From: Geosiphon pyriformis | Taxonomy: Eukaryota; Glomeromycota; Glomeromycetes; Archaeosporales; Geosiphonaceae | Length of the DNA stretch: 64,000 nt | Direction: 5' to 3' | Assembly: GCA_016748015.1 (NCBI GenBank) | Contig: JAAOMT010000563.1 | Location: 397,924 to 461,923 of the forward strand | Part shown: in pieces, positions 42,182 through 54,624 of the stretch | How the letters are laid out: each line of letters starts with the position of its first letter | Numbering within the stretch: the first letter of the stretch is position 1 | Program-made: the position numbers and the translations under genes | The notes under the pieces: generated by a model | Database searches by the model: none | The model's input: the letters and a program-made list of their open reading frames with translations, nothing else | What the model was told of the DNA's origin: nothing

Positions 42182-44103
42182 ATGTTTCGCCGAAAATCAA
42201 AGAATAAAACCCTTGATGTGTTTCCTAATAATCTTCATGATACTGGTTACATGATCGATGCTAACGGTCAACTATGTTATCTAAGCGGTAAATATCCATC
42301 TCGTGCGGAATAAAAATAATTTTGATTCGCTAACTATGGAGGATCTTACTTATTAGGAAAGCCTTATAATTTTCATGACGGAATTCGACGCCAAAGCATC
42401 CAATTGTATGATCATCTAGTTGGCGAGTACCTCGGATAAATTTGGGGAAATTTTGATAATCACGAAATTTGCTAACATTTTTCATTTATCAATTCATTTT
42501 TAAGATCTTTTAACTGAACATGTGGGCAAATTATTGATCAATGAACATGGCCTTGAGGAGACATATCTCCCTATTGGAAACACCAAAGATGATATTCACA
42601 CCAAAATTTATTTGAGGTTAGATGTTACTTTTGATTTTCATAACCCCCTCAACAAAGATCATTGATTTATATTTTTATTTTCTATTTTAAAAGTCCAGAT
42701 GTTTTTGAGAATGAAAAGATGATGGTCTTCGTTCCTTGCACCGGTTATCCGTAAGTTTATTCCTCTTTTCATGATGTGAGTAATATAGTTCATCTCCTGA
42801 TTGAAATTCTCTTTGTATAGAGTTGGGGTTTGGTCAAGGCGAGTCATGGTAGATCATTCAGTTCCGGTAAGTTAAAATTGGTATCCATTGGTTAATTTTC
42901 ACGATATTGGCATTGAATTAATCTATCTTTGAATCCATCTTCCTCAGGACGGTTCAATGCTCAAGTATACGGAACGTGCCAGACAATTAGGTTTTTCCCT
43001 TATCATCACAAACCCAAATGAAGTTTACTGGTGCAATGGGAAGGCAGTGGTAAGTTAAGATTCACGCTCCTTTGATATTCAGTATTTCGCTTGGTTCCTT
43101 GATTTAAATTTTATTATGGATTTCTATTCGAATGTAGTTGGCATTACCAAAACCTAGTGTTGGCTATAAAAAAATTCCAGGTTTGATAAAAAGTATATCA
43201 ACTAATTTCTTAACTCGCTATATACTCATTCTTTTAAAATGCGATACAGAAAATGATACTCCTGAAGCTCATATCAATTACGTCTTTAAAAATTTTATCA
43301 TGTAAATGCCATCTCGATATCGAAAAGCTGTTTCCGAATGATTTCATTAATAATGTTTCTGCTATTCCTTTTCAAATAGACCTTCGGGTGCCAAGAAAAT
43401 TTTCATCATTGCCGATACGTATGGTGGTCACTGCGTTGTAAATGCGATGGAAAAGTATTGTAAGTGGTCAATTCTTTGAAATATTGTCATGGAATCAAAT
43501 TATTTGGATCTGTTCATTAAACCCAAATATTATGGATTATGCCATGATTCTTGGTTTCCAAGTCGAAAAACTTCGATACAGAGTAAGGAGAATCGATTTT
43601 GTAACGTCTACACATTCTATTGACAATCTGAAATCTAACGGAGTCAAGCTTTGGATTCAGCAGGTAGGTATTCTTGAAACTTTGAGTTTTAATTAAAAAC
43701 CTTGGTTTGGCTTCAAAAAAATTTCCCTAATTGTATTACAGCGTTGTCGAAATTGGATTAATTCGGATAAAGAATTTGGCCAAGAAATCAACGATCCGAA
43801 ATTAGGATGCATCAGTTATTCATCAGGTAATAGTAAAAGTTGTATTCCTCTTTAGTATTTTGCTAATTCGGGTCGGTGGTTGATGATGTAGGTTCTAAAT
43901 TCCAAGAATTTATTATCCGTGATATTATTGAAATCACATTTAAAAGCCTTATTTGTCAGCTTAATTACAAAGAAACATGGGACACGGATGGAGAAAGCGA
44001 TACTGAAGACGAAAATTGGGACTTGTCAGAAGTTGAAGTTGCCCGAGTGATGGCTAATACAAAGATTATTGATATGTCTGAGGGTATCGAGCTAACAGTT
44101 TAA
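42182..44103 (+). CDS. Arb2/FAM172 domain protein
   Basis: Member of the Arb2 family, named after a subunit of the fission-yeast Argonaute siRNA chaperone complex; animal FAM172A is linked to Argonaute-dependent splicing control. The fold is alpha/beta-hydrolase-like. Exons: 42182-42287, 42357-42422, 42505-42616, 42694-42750, 42821-42866, 42948-43049, 43138-43180, 43250-43301, 43380-43459, 43563-43663, 43742-43826, 43892-44103; 353 residues. Family blocks in order: TGYMIDANGQLCYLSGKPY, MMVFVPCTGYPVGVWSRR, LGFSLIITNPNEVYW, IFIIADTYGGHCVVNAM, RRIDFVTSTHSIDNL, NWINSDKEFG, GCISYSSG. The nucleophile-elbow position reads D-T-Y-G-G, without the Ser of a hydrolase, so catalysis is doubtful. The last 25 residues or so extend beyond the domain and include an acidic patch (TDGESDTEDENWD). 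Intron 2 has no usable GT donor and is modelled with GC at 42423. Confidence 0.88.
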
Positions 44104-44700
44104 TGATTAGGAATTTATAGTCAACTGATTTCGGGGGATTGTTAATCGATGAAGAATTTGATAGAAAAGTGAGGGTACAAAACTAAATTATGATCATAAT
44201 TATAGTGGTAAAGATACTTTCACATCAAAAGATTTCATCGACTAAAATGGTACAAGTGAAATGAAGAGATTTTTAAGCCTAATATAATCCGTGACAGGTA
44301 GAAACTCTAAACTTTTTAGCGCAACTTATTAGATGTGAGATATTCGGTCGTGTCGTTATTTAATATATGAGAGGTCAGTTTACTATTGTGAGTAAGTGAT
44401 GGGCATTGCAAAGTTTTTATAGTTAATCTACTTTTCAAAACGAAAAGATGCTAACTTAAAATATTATTTATTTACACTTTGGGGAGCAAATAAGATTTTT
44501 TTATTTGTTTAAAAATTGACATGCATCTAGTCGATTAAGTTACCCGATTTTTTTTGTGCTGAAACCCAACTGGGTATGGCTGAGGTAATTACATGATTAT
44601 AATTCCTGGGAAATGAATATTTTTTTTTTTAAAAATCAAAATTTGGGTAATTTAAAGATTATAGAAAGATATTCGGAGACCACAATAGCTACTAGTGACA

Positions 44701-44702
44701 AG

Positions 44703-44749
<47 letters not shown>

Positions 44750-44757
44750 AAACAAAA
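44701..44757. repeat. (CAA)n microsatellite
   Basis: About 17 nearly perfect CAA units; the frame across it is poly-Asn. Confidence 0.9.
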
Positions 44758-45356
44758 ACGAATCTAATAGTGAAATGAGACACATGAATTTTTCTAATCC
44801 GCCAAAAAAGCGCCTTTAATTATTTTTTCTAAAATTCGATTTTCACAATGCATTTTTATATTGAGACAAGCTTGAAAATGTGACCATTGTCACAGAGTAA
44901 TAATTACACAATAGAAACATTATTGTGATTTAAAATTAAAAATCAATTTTTTCATTCATTATTCATTAAAAAAAATCCGGGAATCTTTTTATAATTTTTT
45001 AATAATAGGGCTTACATGATCGTCGTCAAAGTTAGCCCGGGTAGAATGTCACAAAATTGATCCATTGTCTGTTTCCCAATTTTTTTTTTTAAATGTGATT
45101 AATCATTTGGTCATGAAAAATTTTTATGATTCAAAGTATTTGAGGTTAAAATCATAATTTTTTCCGTGATAAATATTTTTTCACAATTATTAAAAAATAA
45201 GTTTTACAAAGTTATTCTAGGGCAATTTTAAGGATTATCATTTAATGCAAGGCTCATAAAATGTAAATTTTTCTTACATTGTTCAAAAAAAAATAAAATA
45301 ATAATAATTACAAAATCTATTTTTTTGTTCTTTTGTTCACACTGTTTATACAACAC

Positions 45357-45402
45357 GCACACACACACATACAGACATAAACACACACACACACACACAC
45401 AC
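45357..45402. repeat. (CA)n microsatellite
   Basis: Two CA runs are interrupted by a short cataca-like spacer. Confidence 0.9.
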
Positions 45403-46325
45403 TATCAATCATTTGTAACAAAGTACCTTTTTTTCTTTTTCGTTTCTCACATTGAAAATGTGACTTGATTATTGTCTTGAATTAATTTCGGTTGTATCTC
45501 AAAAGATTTTTTTGAGACGTTACAGATCGAGTATCATGAATTTAAAAAATGATATTATTTTTTCTTATATAAACTCTTTTTAACAATTTTTTTTTCTCTT
45601 TAATCACAAAGAAGAAGAAGAATAAGAAGAAGAACAACAAGAATTTTCCATTCCCTTTTAAAACTAAAAAATATCAAAAAAATGTAAAAAGAAAATAAAT
45701 AAAAAAAATAATTTAATGATTCAAATTGAAACGATATATATTTTTTTTGTCACGTAGTATTATAAATTATTTTATTATTACTATCTATTCAAAATTGTCA
45801 GCATCAACAATCAAATTACTCTCACCTCGTTGTCCCCTTATATTCTTATTGGATTCCAACTAAAAATCTGAAATTCAATATAAAATTTGCTCTCATTTTT
45901 CTTTTTTTTATACGACAAAAAAAAAAAAAACAACGATAATGAATAATTTCTCCGATTCAAAAAATCACACATCATCATTACGGACTCTCCATCATCTTCG
46001 ACTTGTCATGATTCAATAAGAGTCACAACAAGTAAAATTGGAGTAATAAACACCAACCCCCACCAGATAAACCAAAACCAAAGACACAACCAAAATATCA
46101 TTCATTTATTCCTTTCAAACTTTGGAAAACGTCTTTGTTGAAAAAATCACTTTTTAAAAATATATATGGTATATTATACCATTTCTTTGCTATTGAGATT
46201 GTTAAATAATGGTTTTGTAAATATTCAAAATGTACAACTTGTCTATTTATGTATTTTAAATGATTTTTACTTTGTTTATCGAATCTCGATAAATTATGAG
46301 TCACACGCCATACTTCTTCAACAGT

Positions 46326-46356
46326 TTTCGTTTCGTTTCGTTTCGTTTCGTTTCGT
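46326..46356. repeat. (TTTCG)n pentamer repeat
   Basis: Six pentamer units, each holding a CpG, unlike the CpG-poor islands nearby. Confidence 0.85.
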
Positions 46357-47047
46357 CATCCATTTTGACAATATTATTTCATTTGTAACCCATATACATG
46401 TATATCTTTGAGAATTTTTAACGTTTTTTTTACTCCCCTCGTTTTTTGATTTTTTTTTCGCGCTAGAAGAAGAAACCGTTTGAAATCGATAAATGACTTC
46501 CTTTTTTATTTTATTCTAAAAAAATTGAATAACTCTACAGTTTGGTTTTTTTCAGAAATACTTATTATTTTAAAAAAAAAACCCCCTTTCCGTTTCCTTG
46601 GATCCCAAAAAAAATTTAAAAATTTCCAAATATATAAAATCTTTATCAAAAAAAAATTGTTTAATATTAATTTGTACTTTACTTTACTTTATTTCTTTTT
46701 TTTTTTTAAGCTTTGTATCATATAAATTTTAAATAATAAAAAAAACATGTTAAAATTTTCGTGAAAATTTTAAATTGAAAGAAATTTTTATCCAATAGGA
46801 AATTTCATATTTCAATTGATTTGATTTATATAATTCTGTATATTAATTTATTTTTAAAATTTAATCATTTTTGAATCTTATCATTAAAAAAATAATTACA
46901 AATATCATCTAAAAAAATTTTGATATTATAATTATTTTGCTCAAAAAATGTTCTCAAAAAATAGTTTACATTTTATTTTATATCTTTAACTTAATAAATT
47001 CTATACCATTTCTTGAATTCAAAAATTGTAATCATATTTTTGCATCC

Positions 47048-48117
47048 TCATGATTTCAGCTGTTCTTCTCTTTGTAAAACTTCTCGATCCAGTTTGATTA
47101 ATATGGTGGTTCGAAGTGGAAAACCTTCTATTGGTACTGAATGTGCTGTAACACGCGAAGGCTAATAATATAAAAAAAAGTTTAATAATTAATATATTTC
47201 TGTCCCAACCTTTTGTATTGCTTTTTCCCCTTCAATAATCCTACTCACGAATTGAGCCCCATCCAGAATTGCCTCTACAATCCCAGCTAAAAACGCACAA
47301 CAATTTAACTGCGATAATTCCTTTGGTACTGAGATGAACTTACTTATCAGCGGATCATTATCCGATATCATGTCTAGTAGATTAAGAATTCAATCATTCA
47401 TTCCAAATAACCAAAAAGAAAATGACATAAAATATTCAAGATTCTCACTCACATTCATCTTCATTCTCGGTACTTTTCTCCAATGAGTCTGCCGGTTTGC
47501 CGAACAATGTTTTCCATACCGTAGTATTGATGAAAGATAATATACCTAGAACACGCGTCTCACGTTTACTGTTTTTCTCTCGCCACACTATCAGTTCGAG
47601 CAGACGGGTGCCTACTCGATATCCGAAGTCATTTAACCTGAAAAATTGATATTGGTGATTTTTATCCACAAGGAAGAATTATACCACTTAATCATAGATA
47701 CCAAATCGGAAAAATGAATAGGAGAAATAGCTAAAGTAGTATTACCCCACAAAAAAGACTTACTTTCGTTCCAAGTCTTGAATCCCAAGTACACGCTTTT
47801 GTGCATATTGTAACATTTCAGAGAACAAGAATGCGAAGGCGTTTAATCCGATCTACCCTCAATTTTATTAAACATCAATTTTAATCGTTACTGTAAAAAG
47901 TGAAAGATCGAAACAAAGAAACAGCTTTTCTTAAAATGAGGCTGCCATTCTATTCGAGGAATCTCTTTTTTTTTTTTTTTTTTGAAATACTTGATAAATG
48001 TACCTCGGCAGTCTTGGTTTTGTTCAAATTTCGATCTACAATCGAGACACGTTTCGAAGAATGGTACCGTGTTTCTGTCGCGGCTGATATGACTGAAAGT
48101 CGTGAAGTTTGAGACAT
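47048..48117 (-). CDS. TRS31: TRAPP complex subunit TRAPPC5/Trs31
   Basis: Core subunit of the TRAPP tethering complex, which activates the Rab GTPase Ypt1/Rab1 at the Golgi. Five exons on the minus strand: 48117-48004, 47852-47764, 47637-47453, 47373-47249, 47161-47048; 208 residues, close to the family's usual 190-280. Bet3-family features: [18 protein letters not shown] in helix 1, [15 protein letters not shown], the very conserved [15 protein letters not shown], then [17 protein letters not shown] and a C-terminal strand [17 protein letters not shown]. The N-terminal 38 residues are basic, Ser/Thr-rich and poorly conserved. The gene is head to head with elongin C, 199 bp between start codons, so the two probably share a promoter. 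Confidence 0.95.
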
Positions 48118-48316
48118 TTGTGTGCAGTAAAAGCGGTGGCTGTTGATGCCGAGAAAGTCTGAGGGGACACATTACCCGATCAGACTTTTGGTCTTCAATC
48201 AGGTGACTGACTACGAAACAGTGACTGCTAACCACTAAATAATTTATGATCCAAACAAGTTGATCTAAAATTCCTAGATGTACTCGTTCTCTTCCTGCCT
48301 ATGAGAGTCTTTGCAA
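48118..48316. promoter_or_regulatory. Short divergent promoter, TRAPPC5 / elongin C
   Basis: Only 199 bp separate the two start codons, which point away from each other. The region must hold both 5' leaders and promoters. No clear TATA box was seen in either direction. Confidence 0.5.
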
Positions 48317-48905
48317 ATGTCACTTACAAACCAAAGCGCAGAGTCTGTTAATCCTTCCACCGATCTCAAATCGGTCCCCGTAGCTTTTGAAGAACCCCCT
48401 GAACATGTGAAACTGATAAGCTCAGATGGTTTTGAGTTTATCATTGCACGTCAGGCTGCAATGTGTAGCGGAACGATTAAAAACATGCTTTCTCAACCTA
48501 GTGAGTATACTCTTTTATTTGATTTGGGAAAAACTTTTTTTCCATCCTTGTTTTAATAACTTCTTTTCTCTCTTTCGTTTCATGTATTATTTAGGCCAAT
48601 TTATGGAAGCGGAACAAAATCAGATTCATTTCCAATATATCAAGTAAGCTTAATAAAGATATTTTTGGAACTCAATGGGTAATATGGGTTTTTATTCCTT
48701 TATAGTATTCAAAAAATAGCATCACATTCAACCTAAATCTCAAATTCTTCTTATTCTTTTGAGAGCTGTAATCCTTGAGAAAGTATGCCAATATCTATAT
48801 TACAAGCTTCGTTATACTGATTCTACCAGTGATATCCCGAATTTTGAGATCGATCCACAAATCAGTTTGGAATTGCTCATGACCGCTGATTTCTTGGATT
48901 GTTGA
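48317..48905 (+). CDS. ELC1: Elongin C
   Basis: Skp1-like adaptor with a BTB/POZ fold that bridges cullin to BC-box substrate receptors in ubiquitin ligases and takes part in removing stalled RNA polymerase II. Exons 48317-48500, 48595-48643, 48764-48905; 124 residues against about 100-112 usual. Motifs: [54 protein letters not shown] and the C-terminal signature [14 protein letters not shown]. The extra length is a 25-residue N-terminal extension rich in Ser and Pro. ATG 48317 is the first in this frame after a stop. The last intron ends at ...ttgag (48763), which keeps frame; the alternative AG two bases later does not. Confidence 0.93.
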
Positions 48906-50149
48906 ACTTTATGGGAGCCACAGAATAACCGAGAAATGTATTTTTTCAAAATCTTTTGTATTAATTATCTTTTTATTCTATTATCTCTTGTAATCATTGA
49001 TTTAAGAATAAGAGTGCAAATTAATTTCTCATTTCCTATTAAATATTTCTTAATTAGTTGGACTATTTATGGAATTCAGGGCAGACTATCTCTTTAACCG
49101 ATGCAATTCTATCTATATCGATGGGTAGAAGTTTACTCCGAGGTTGATTCCAATTAATATTAAACTAGGATCTCAAGGCTTTGATGTACAAGAAATCTGC
49201 ATTTTACTTATACTGTTTCAAATTTTTCTCTCTTAAAAGATTTTCTTATCTTAAACCTTAATTTTCTTCAAAGATTTTTTTAGTAATGGCCTACAACCAA
49301 CCTCGGATCTCATACAAATTTTAGTGAATTTGTAACTCCATTATTTATTACAACTTTCAGACACAATTATCATGATTAAAATAAATTTTTAATCATTCTC
49401 TTTGTTCAATTATTTATGCAAACATTTTCTTTTTTTACCAAAATTTTTAGAAATTTATTCAATAAACTCTTGGATGGTTCAGACAATTAAGGATTTTCAA
49501 ATTTTTTTTGTAAATGTGCAAAATAATCATTTTTTGTTTTCAGCTTTATTATTTTAATTTATAACATGTATCATTTAAATTTTAAAATTTTATAGCCATT
49601 TATATTAAAAATTAATTGGACCAAGACATTTTTCTGTTTTCAATAATTAATCATGCTGTATCTTGGCCTTTTTATGGCTTGGGAACTTAGATGCCTTTAT
49701 TCTCATTGATAAAAGAAAAAATTATGGTAAAACATTTAATCATTATAAAGTTAAACATACCATTGCAAATTTTAACTGGTTAAAAAATATCTGTGATTCA
49801 AACTGAATAATTTAAGATTTTGGTCCAAAGATCCAAAAATTCAGGTATTTTCGGGTGACTAGCTATTCGCGAAAACTTGGTGATTTAAAAACATATTCTT
49901 AAATTCAAAGTAATTTCCAAACACAAAGGTTTTATCTACACCATCTTCATTGTCAAAGATTAAAATTCATTCTAAGCGATTAAAAGCCTATGTAAAAAAG
50001 TTAAATAAGATTTACGATACTTTAGAGAAATGAAAAAGATTATTGAAAAGATCCGAAGAGAAATGTACCAAATTCAAGCTACGATAATCAACTCGTTCTT
50101 TCTTCATAATTTCAAATCTGCGATTTTGTGACCAGGCGTAAAAAGTTTG
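48906..50149. other. Intergenic region, nothing recognised
   Basis: AT-rich 3' flank of both elongin C and MED31, which converge. No open frame of interest and no repeat of note. Confidence 0.6.
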
Positions 50150-50990
50150 TTATTTAATACGACCATTGACAACATTTTGAGCTTGTCCGCTGCCTGAAAT
50201 CGGCGCAGCACCGTGTACTGCCATTCTTCCGGTACTAGGGTGTCCATCGACAGCACCCGGCTGCATACCGTTTAATAACTGCTGCTGGGTATTACCACTA
50301 ATAATACCATTCCCTGCTTGTTTTTGCAACTGTTCTCTTTCGAGCTCTTCTAATTGACGTTGAGCTTCTACGTACGGATCCAATTTACCCCCAGAACTCC
50401 GTACTTGCAAACTATCCCATGCAAATCTGTGATAGAACTGTGTAGAATGAAGTTTTTCCGCATTTAGTTCATCTTTCATCTTATCCCGGAATAACTGATT
50501 TTGCAAAAGATCTAGAAAGAAGAGTGAGTGTGGATAGCTTTAGGGGTGGGAATAAAATTTTATTTTATTTTAGTCAGGTATCAATGGCCATAATTAAAGA
50601 TATAACCATGAAGGTTCCACTTACATGATGAATTTTGCATATTCAGGTCGTTTCCAATATTGCAAATATTTGAGGTAGTTAACGAAAGCGGGATTGTCAA
50701 GAAAACCCTTTTGTGCAAGATCTATCAATTTAAGAAATTCTCGTCAGATTTATAAGCCTTTTTGACTCGTAATACCAAAAAAACAAATAACGATCCATGC
50801 GCTCGCCTTCGTATGTTTACAAAATTAGAAAAGACCACTTATTCAATACGATGCTCTACTTACAAGTTATATAAAAAGGATTAGCGAAACTTTGAACGAA
50901 TTCTAGTTCTATCAAGAACCGTTCGCGTTCAGGATCTAAATGCACAGGTTGTGTTTGTTGAAGTGGTTGTGGTTGATTTGTGTCAGCCAT
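50150..50990 (-). CDS. MED31: Mediator subunit 31 (Soh1)
   Basis: Small subunit of the Mediator middle module, linking regulators to RNA polymerase II. Exons on the minus strand: 50990-50864, 50721-50625, 50537-50150; 203 residues. The conserved Soh1 domain fills residues about 15-105: ERERFLIELEFVQSFANPFY, LAQKGFLDNPAFVNYLKYL, YWKRPEYAKFIIYP, LFFLDLLQNQLFRDKM, FYHRFAWDSLQ. The third exon must begin at 50537 to supply the YPHSLFFL block; starting at the nearer AG loses frame. The last 80 residues are a Gln/Gly-rich tail not seen in the shorter animal protein but common in fungi. Confidence 0.94.
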
Positions 50991-51610
50991 TTCGGTGTAA
51001 AAATAATTAAGAGATGCTGGCTTTATTTGGATGATTGGACGGATAAGGTACAAAATTCCCGTGATACGATAAATCATGACCACTGGCTCTGGACTGAATT
51101 GATTTTCGATTTCAAAATAGCATTCATCTCAAAAAATTTTATCGCTTTCGCTGAATAATATTCAATGATTCTTGAAACTTCAGTTTATAAATATGGTTTG
51201 AATCTAAGTAAAATCAAGGTCATCGCAATGTGTTCTTAGGCTCTTTGAACTTTACTAGCTTCAAGTCATAATCAGAACCGGAAAAATCAAAATATAGGAA
51301 CCAAGGTAATTTCATTTTATTGTTTTTCCCGTTTAAAGAAAGTGACAAAGAGTGGATCATTGCTTTGGCCGTAATCTATCAATTTTTTATGTAAAAAACT
51401 TGGAAAAGATAACAATAGGAAATGAATAAGGCCCATGTGACTTATTTATTGATATTTTACACAATGTCACAGATTTAAAAAATAACCACTTTACCATGCT
51501 TTTGATCTAAACCTCCAATTGTCGGCAATAATTCCACACACCATGTTCATGAAGCTTTCTTCATAATAACTTTAGCCAAACTATAATCGATTGATCGGGT
51601 TCCATGGAAT

Positions 51611-53713
51611 TTACCAGCCAAACGATTGATGACGTCGATTTCTGTTCCCTTGGCTGCTAGTTGCGATGTTGAACTTATCCACCAACTAAAGTTAAATGAA
51701 AGATTGAGTAAATTTTCCATTACAATCTTTGTTTATAAAAAGATGAAAATTTTGGTAAAATCTCACTACCTCATTGATAGAATTTGTTCCTTTGGTTATG
51801 GTGGCCAAATAGGATGTCAATAGAACATCATTGTATTCCTGTAAAGTTTATAACAAAATAATTTAGGTCAATTTCAACCACGAATCCGATATAGAATTAT
51901 CGGGAAATCTTGCCGTTAAGAATTCCTCTCGAAACTCATCACCATCCATTGTTGGCATACGATTACAAAGGCTGGCAATCTGTCGAAGAATATCGTGATC
52001 AGCAGCTATATCACCTAAAAAAATTTGATAAATAGGATGTTAAAAATCTTTTAATGAATTAGATATCAGGTTGAGTGATGCTCATACCTTTTTTATAATC
52101 TACAAGGTATCGATGCAACATTTTGATCCTAGTGTGTAACATCTTTATTGCGTTTCCTTGTGTGGTCAAATGGGCAATTACTAGAGAATAAAATCCCATA
52201 ATTAGGTTAGGTAATCGAGCTAGCGAAATATATAATCATAAATTCTGTCGCTTAATACTTTTATTTCAAAAAATTAGGTGAATAATTGTTACCATGAATG
52301 GGGAAAGCATAAAACCCAATCTTTAAATTAATCAAATCCATTCAACTCACATGATGACCCTTCAGTTCCTTCCCCACTCGTTGTATGAGCTACATGATCG
52401 ACAGCAATGCGTTCAGCTTCACCGGTCTCAATCTTGTATTGAGCCTTGATGAACAGCAGATTTGCTTGACCATCTACTATATCGATTATTGATTCGTAGA
52501 CAGTAATTGGTAAATTTTTCGAGGTAACAATCTCGTGGGGATTCATTTGTAAGAAAAGAGGACTCTCGTTATATTCCAGTAACTAAAATATGAAATAATC
52601 TACCAAAGTTGATAAAGTTCTATTTGAAAAAAAAAAACTGGGAAAATTTTCAAATATATACCTGCTTATGTATTTCAATATGATCCGGAGTAGGAAAAGG
52701 CCCCAAAGTATACCATCCGAGAAAATCAAAATGTGGAAAGACTTGACGAACTTTTAAAAATCACATCAAAACTTGTTATTTACTGTCCAGGAAACCTCTT
52801 TCATTTATCAAAAGCATACGAGAGATCACGTACACTGCTCTTGTTTTGTCGTAAAATATTCCTTATCGACTATGACATGTCCCCCGTCCACCACATTGAA
52901 TGATAACTCGTAAGAATTTGAAATTTCTACATCACGACCACTTTGCGTCCCGAGCAATGCTCCTATCACTATTAAGAAAGAGTTGATGTTTTGATGAGAT
53001 TATATTAAATATAAGAGTTTAAGGGGTGTATTTGGAAGGTTTTAATTTTAAAAATGTAATACATAAATTAATCAAAACTTCAAATCGAGCCAACGGATTT
53101 GAGAATTAAATCAGCACTCAACTCGCAGCTACCTTATACCAAATTTTGAAAAGAAATGGAAAATACAAAAACGCCATCCAACTCAGCAAAAGATATTGCA
53201 CACTAAATTAGCTTATAAACATACCTTGAGGTTTTTGGATCTGCTGTTGCATCTTGATACGTGTATAATGATCAGATATATTTAGCAGCGTCAATGGATG
53301 CCTAATTAACAAATAAATAGGAGTTTAAGATGAGACTTTCATTGGAATTTGGAGTAATTTCGCGTATCATCAGAATTTCGTGGAATATAGTAAATTTCGC
53401 CGTTTAATAAGATTCGAAATCACGATTTTTTTTTTTTTTCGATCAAGGCGATTAATTTACATTCGAATTATTATTATATTACTATATTCGCCTCCAGTAT
53501 AAGAAAGAGCTAATTCTCTTCAACCCTTTTCGGCGAAACCTACAGCTCAACGGTTAACCCAGAATTATTGGCCGCGTTAGAAACCACCGAAGAGATTGAT
53601 GAATCAGCCGGAGCTGGTTGTTTCTGTGCCGCTGGTTCATCGACCGTAATATTGTCAGGAGCAGAAAGTGGCGAGGTCGGCGGATCAATGTCCATGCTCT
53701 CGTTCTCACTCAT
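51611..53713 (-). CDS. CSN6: COP9 signalosome subunit 6 (MPN domain without JAMM)
   Basis: Structural subunit of the COP9 signalosome, which removes Nedd8 from cullins. Exons on the minus strand: 53713-53544, 53301-53225, 52968-52834, 52750-52662, 52582-52351, 52180-52088, 52014-51914, 51838-51770, 51685-51611; 346 residues. After a Pro/Ser-rich N-terminus, the MPN domain shows VELHPLTLLNISDHYTRIK, IGALLGTQSGRDVEISNSY, FRQVFPHFDFLGWYTLGP. The H-x-H metal site of CSN5 is absent, as usual for CSN6. The C-terminal part has ITVYESIIDIVDG, EAERIAVDHVAH, AIKMLHTRIKML, YLATITKGTNSINE and the end LVDKFN. These blocks separate CSN6 from eIF3f and Rpn8. Intron 7 appears to use a GC donor at 51913-51912. 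The last 15 residues are basic. Confidence 0.93.
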
Positions 53714-54484
53714 TTTTATTTAGGTGATCTTAAATAGAACGGAACTCTAAGATGGGAAAAATTTTTAAAGATTTGCAGTTTTGAAAAGAGAGTTAATGAA
53801 AAATCCCATCAGAATGCCGGGCAAATGACCTGAGGTTGAATGGTGAGGCACTGAAGGCAAACAACTAGTATAATAGGTAACAATTATTAGACTTGTAATT
53901 TAGATTAGGCTTTAAATTTAAATCACAAATAAAGTTATAATTTTCTAGGTGCTAAAATGGGAAATGCTATATGAGGTATTTTTAGGTTGTGATCAGACGA
54001 ATAATAATTACTTCTCGATGATACAATCAACTCTGAAAAAGCTATTACTTTTACTATAATGAGATTAGATAGTTTTTATAAATTTGGCATACAATGATAA
54101 ATTTTGAAACCGAATTTGCCAATTCGGGAAAAAGTTATTTCAATAAAATTATGTTAAAAGCTTAGGGAAAAGTTTACCACTCACTTATTTCAAGTTTTTT
54201 AATAGTTGGGAAATTAATAATTAAAAGACTGTTCTAACTCCTTTCCCTTTAAAAATTTTTAATTAAAAAATATTTTTTTTTTTTAATTCTCTCAAGAAAA
54301 AGATGCGATCGATCATGAGGATAATTATGAAATTGTGGATTTATCCTTAACAAATGAGGTAACCTCAAAAAAGCTATATTAAATACCCTCGAGTTGGTAA
54401 TAAATTTAACAGAGCCCATATTTTAGCTCAAAAATAGAAGTGAACGTAGGAATTTTTATTTTTAGAAAAGGAGTTCTTGGAAAG

Positions 54485-54487
54485 TAT

Positions 54488-54492
<5 letters not shown>
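54485..54492 (+). promoter_or_regulatory. TATA-box-like element of the second secreted-protein copy
   Basis: TATAAAGA at the same place as TATAAAAG in copy 1, about 140 bp upstream of the ATG. Confidence 0.5.

Positions 54493-54546
<54 letters not shown>
54491..54546. repeat. (GA)n microsatellite directly after the TATA-like box
   Basis: About 28 uninterrupted GA units, against roughly five in the matching place of copy 1. Confidence 0.9.
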
Positions 54547-54549
<3 letters not shown>

Positions 54550-54624
54550 TTGAAGAATAAGGATCAAGCTTCCAGTACAATTTCACGTAAATAATTGAAT
54601 CTTTCGTTACGAAAATTTTTAAAA

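Larger units (their letters stand above)
44104..47047. other. Intergenic region, microsatellites only
   Basis: Presumed 3' UTRs of the converging neighbours, then AT-rich DNA with CAA, CA, GAA and TTTCG repeats. No gene was seen; the frame over the CAA run is repeat-made. Confidence 0.6.
53960..54624 (+). repeat. Duplicated upstream region of the secreted-protein gene, copy 2
   Basis: Parallels 9190-9942 in order: atatgaggtatttttagg, then aattcgggaaaaagtt, then ttggtaataaattt, the TATA-like box and gatcaagcttc. Copy 1 has near-matching blocks in the same order. The duplication therefore took the promoter with the gene. Confidence 0.6.
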
